Of a stretch of DNA of 15,087 bases, positions 14,509 through 15,087 are shown piece after piece. The notes under the pieces were generated by a model. That model had not been told where the DNA came from and ran no database searches. It saw only the letters and a program-made list of their open reading frames with translations. The DNA comes from Dehalococcoidales bacterium (GTDB lineage: Bacteria; Chloroflexota; Dehalococcoidia; Dehalococcoidales; UBA5760), in the NCBI GenBank assembly GCA_028710655.1, contig JAQTTS010000021.1:1-15087 (forward strand), given 5' to 3'. A program made the position numbers and the translations under genes. Position 1 is the stretch's first letter, and every line of letters starts with the position of its first letter.

Positions 14509-14549
14509 AATACAGGGGCGACACTTACGCTGGAGGTCGACCCTGTATT
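14509..14549 (+). terminator. Long hairpin after catalase, possible terminator
   Basis: Arms AATACAGGGGCGAC (14509-14522) and GTCGACCCTGTATT (14536-14549) pair over 14 positions with one G-A mismatch and a 13-base loop. The following bases (CTTTAG) are only weakly T-rich, so it may be a weak terminator or an mRNA 3'-end stabiliser. Its right arm also overlaps the probable -35 box of the next gene. Confidence 0.5.
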
Positions 14550-14565
14550 CTTTAGAGGATATAAT
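14537..14565 (+). promoter_or_regulatory. Possible promoter giving a leaderless mRNA for the DUF454 gene
   Basis: A perfect TATAAT lies at 14560-14565, and TCGACC (14537-14542, 4 of 6 to consensus) lies 17 bases before it. A start 6-7 bases after the -10 box would fall at or next to the A of ATG 14572. Confidence 0.45.
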
Positions 14566-14571
14566 GGCTGT

Positions 14572-14988
14572 ATGACTCCCACACCGGATAAATTGAAGAG
14601 ACGATTATTTGTTATCGTCGGTACTATTGCTTTGGGTATCGGGGTTGTTGGCATTGTCATACCGGTCCTGCCGACCACCCCTTTTTTGTTGCTAGCGGCG
14701 ATCTGCTATATGAGGGGTTCACAAAGACTATATAATGCACTTCTGTGCAACAGGTTTATCGGAAACTATGTAAGGAACTACCTAGAAGGTCGGGGAATGT
14801 CCCTGAAAATGAAAGTCTGGACTCTCAGCTTGCTGTGGATTGCAATAGTATGCACCGCTCTCTTAGCCATTGATAGTCTAATAATTAGAATCATACTGGC
14901 GGTCGTCCTAGTCGGAGTTACAATTCATATTCTTCTAATAAAAACTGTAAAGAATAATACGAAACCTACAAATAACCTCCGACCATAG
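14572..14988 (+). CDS. DUF454 / YbaN-family inner-membrane protein
   Basis: A membrane protein of 138 residues, function unknown. The family signature is clear: GIVGIVIPVLPTTPFLLLAA-like helix and turn (residues 21-43), then C45, an RGSQRLYN segment (48-55) and a cytoplasmic stretch NYVRNYLEGRGMSLKMKVWT (65-84). Two further hydrophobic helices follow (about 84-100 and 103-124), and the tail is basic. ATG 14572 is the only sensible start: GAGGA at 14555-14559 is 12-13 bases away, too far for a normal ribosome site, and the frame upstream runs into the end of catalase. A promoter next to the start suggests leaderless translation. It may also be read from the peroxide operon, but nothing in the sequence links it to peroxide defence. 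Confidence 0.85.
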   Translation: MTPTPDKLKRRLFVIVGTIALGIGVVGIVIPVLPTTPFLLLAAICYMRGSQRLYNALLCNRFIGNYVRNYLEGRGMSLKMKVWTLSLLWIAIVCTALLAIDSLIIRIILAVVLVGVTIHILLIKTVKNNTKPTNNLRP

Positions 14989-15011
14989 CGAAATTTTTAG
15001 GCTACGAATTG

Positions 15012-15040
15012 AGCCTCCCGTTCGGGAGGCTTTTTTGTTT
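15012..15040 (+). terminator. Rho-independent terminator
   Basis: A perfect 9-bp stem AGCCTCCCG / CGGGAGGCT (15012-15020, 15023-15031) folds with a tight TTC-type loop and is followed by a T run (15030-15040, with one G). It lies 23 bases after the DUF454 stop and should end transcription of the last unit. The reverse strand has no T run, so it acts only on the + strand. Confidence 0.93.
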
Positions 15041-15047
15041 TTCGTTT

Positions 15048-15070
15048 CCTACCCCAGCCCCTGGGGTAGG
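15048..15070. repeat. GC-rich perfect inverted repeat
   Basis: CCTACCCCAG and CTGGGGTAGG (15048-15057, 15061-15070) form a 10-bp stem with a CCC loop. No T run follows on either strand within view, so it is not a standard terminator. It lies just beyond the terminator of the last gene. Confidence 0.6.
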
Positions 15071-15087
15071 GTGATCATATAGCTATT

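Noticed and set aside
1..15087. CRISPR arrays, tRNA or rRNA genes, insertion sequences, phage genes
   Set aside because: No spaced direct repeats, no tRNA cloverleaf, no transposase or integrase motifs were found on either strand.

Overview
The window reads as ordinary chromosomal DNA of a free-living bacterium that handles oxygen stress with anaerobe-style enzymes. Shine-Dalgarno sites, sigma70-type promoters, a TPP riboswitch and Rho-independent terminators all mark it as bacterial, while several genes are of types common in archaea and in some anaerobic bacteria: TrpB2, a DUF1464 kinase-fold protein, a sulfide-dependent Thi4 and a stand-alone ThiN. That mixture would fit a Chloroflexota (Dehalococcoidia-like) genome. 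This is inference from gene content only; there is no rRNA or other marker gene to confirm it. I see no tRNA, rRNA, CRISPR, insertion sequence or phage gene.

Region 1 (1-2719, + strand): the 3' part of peptide deformylase, then four tightly packed genes: a zinc-ribbon/winged-helix protein, a small 2[4Fe-4S] ferredoxin, a ZIP metal transporter and a metallo-beta-lactamase-fold hydrolase. Overlaps and very short gaps suggest one operon. Region 2 (2720-6657, +): an orphan tryptophan synthase beta chain of the TrpB2 type, a 289-base gap with small hairpins and a promoter, then a radical SAM/SPASM protein joined without a gap to a DUF1464 ASKHA-fold protein. Region 3 (6824-7396, -): a MntP-type manganese exporter, the only minus-strand gene.

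Region 4 (7600-9202, +): a thiamine unit made of promoter, TPP riboswitch, terminator, thi4 and thiN. The real thi4 start is at 7816, after the terminator. Region 5 (9312-11848, +): a strong promoter with an inverted repeat in its spacer, then an ArsR-family regulator, a DsrE-family protein, an ABC ATPase and an ABC-2 permease, the last three translationally coupled by stop/start overlaps. Region 6 (11930-15040, +): a peroxide-defence operon of perR-like regulator, rubrerythrin and haem catalase, with a Fur/PerR-like palindrome set between the promoter and the perR start codon. A DUF454 (YbaN-like) membrane protein follows, apparently with its own promoter, and a clear terminator closes the unit.

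The best candidates for something undescribed are the radical SAM/SPASM plus DUF1464 pair, the deformylase-linked metal cluster, and the PerR-like sensor whose metal ligands mix Fur and PerR features. Smaller points are the 15-bp sequence shared by two promoter regions and a probable leaderless start for the YbaN-like gene.
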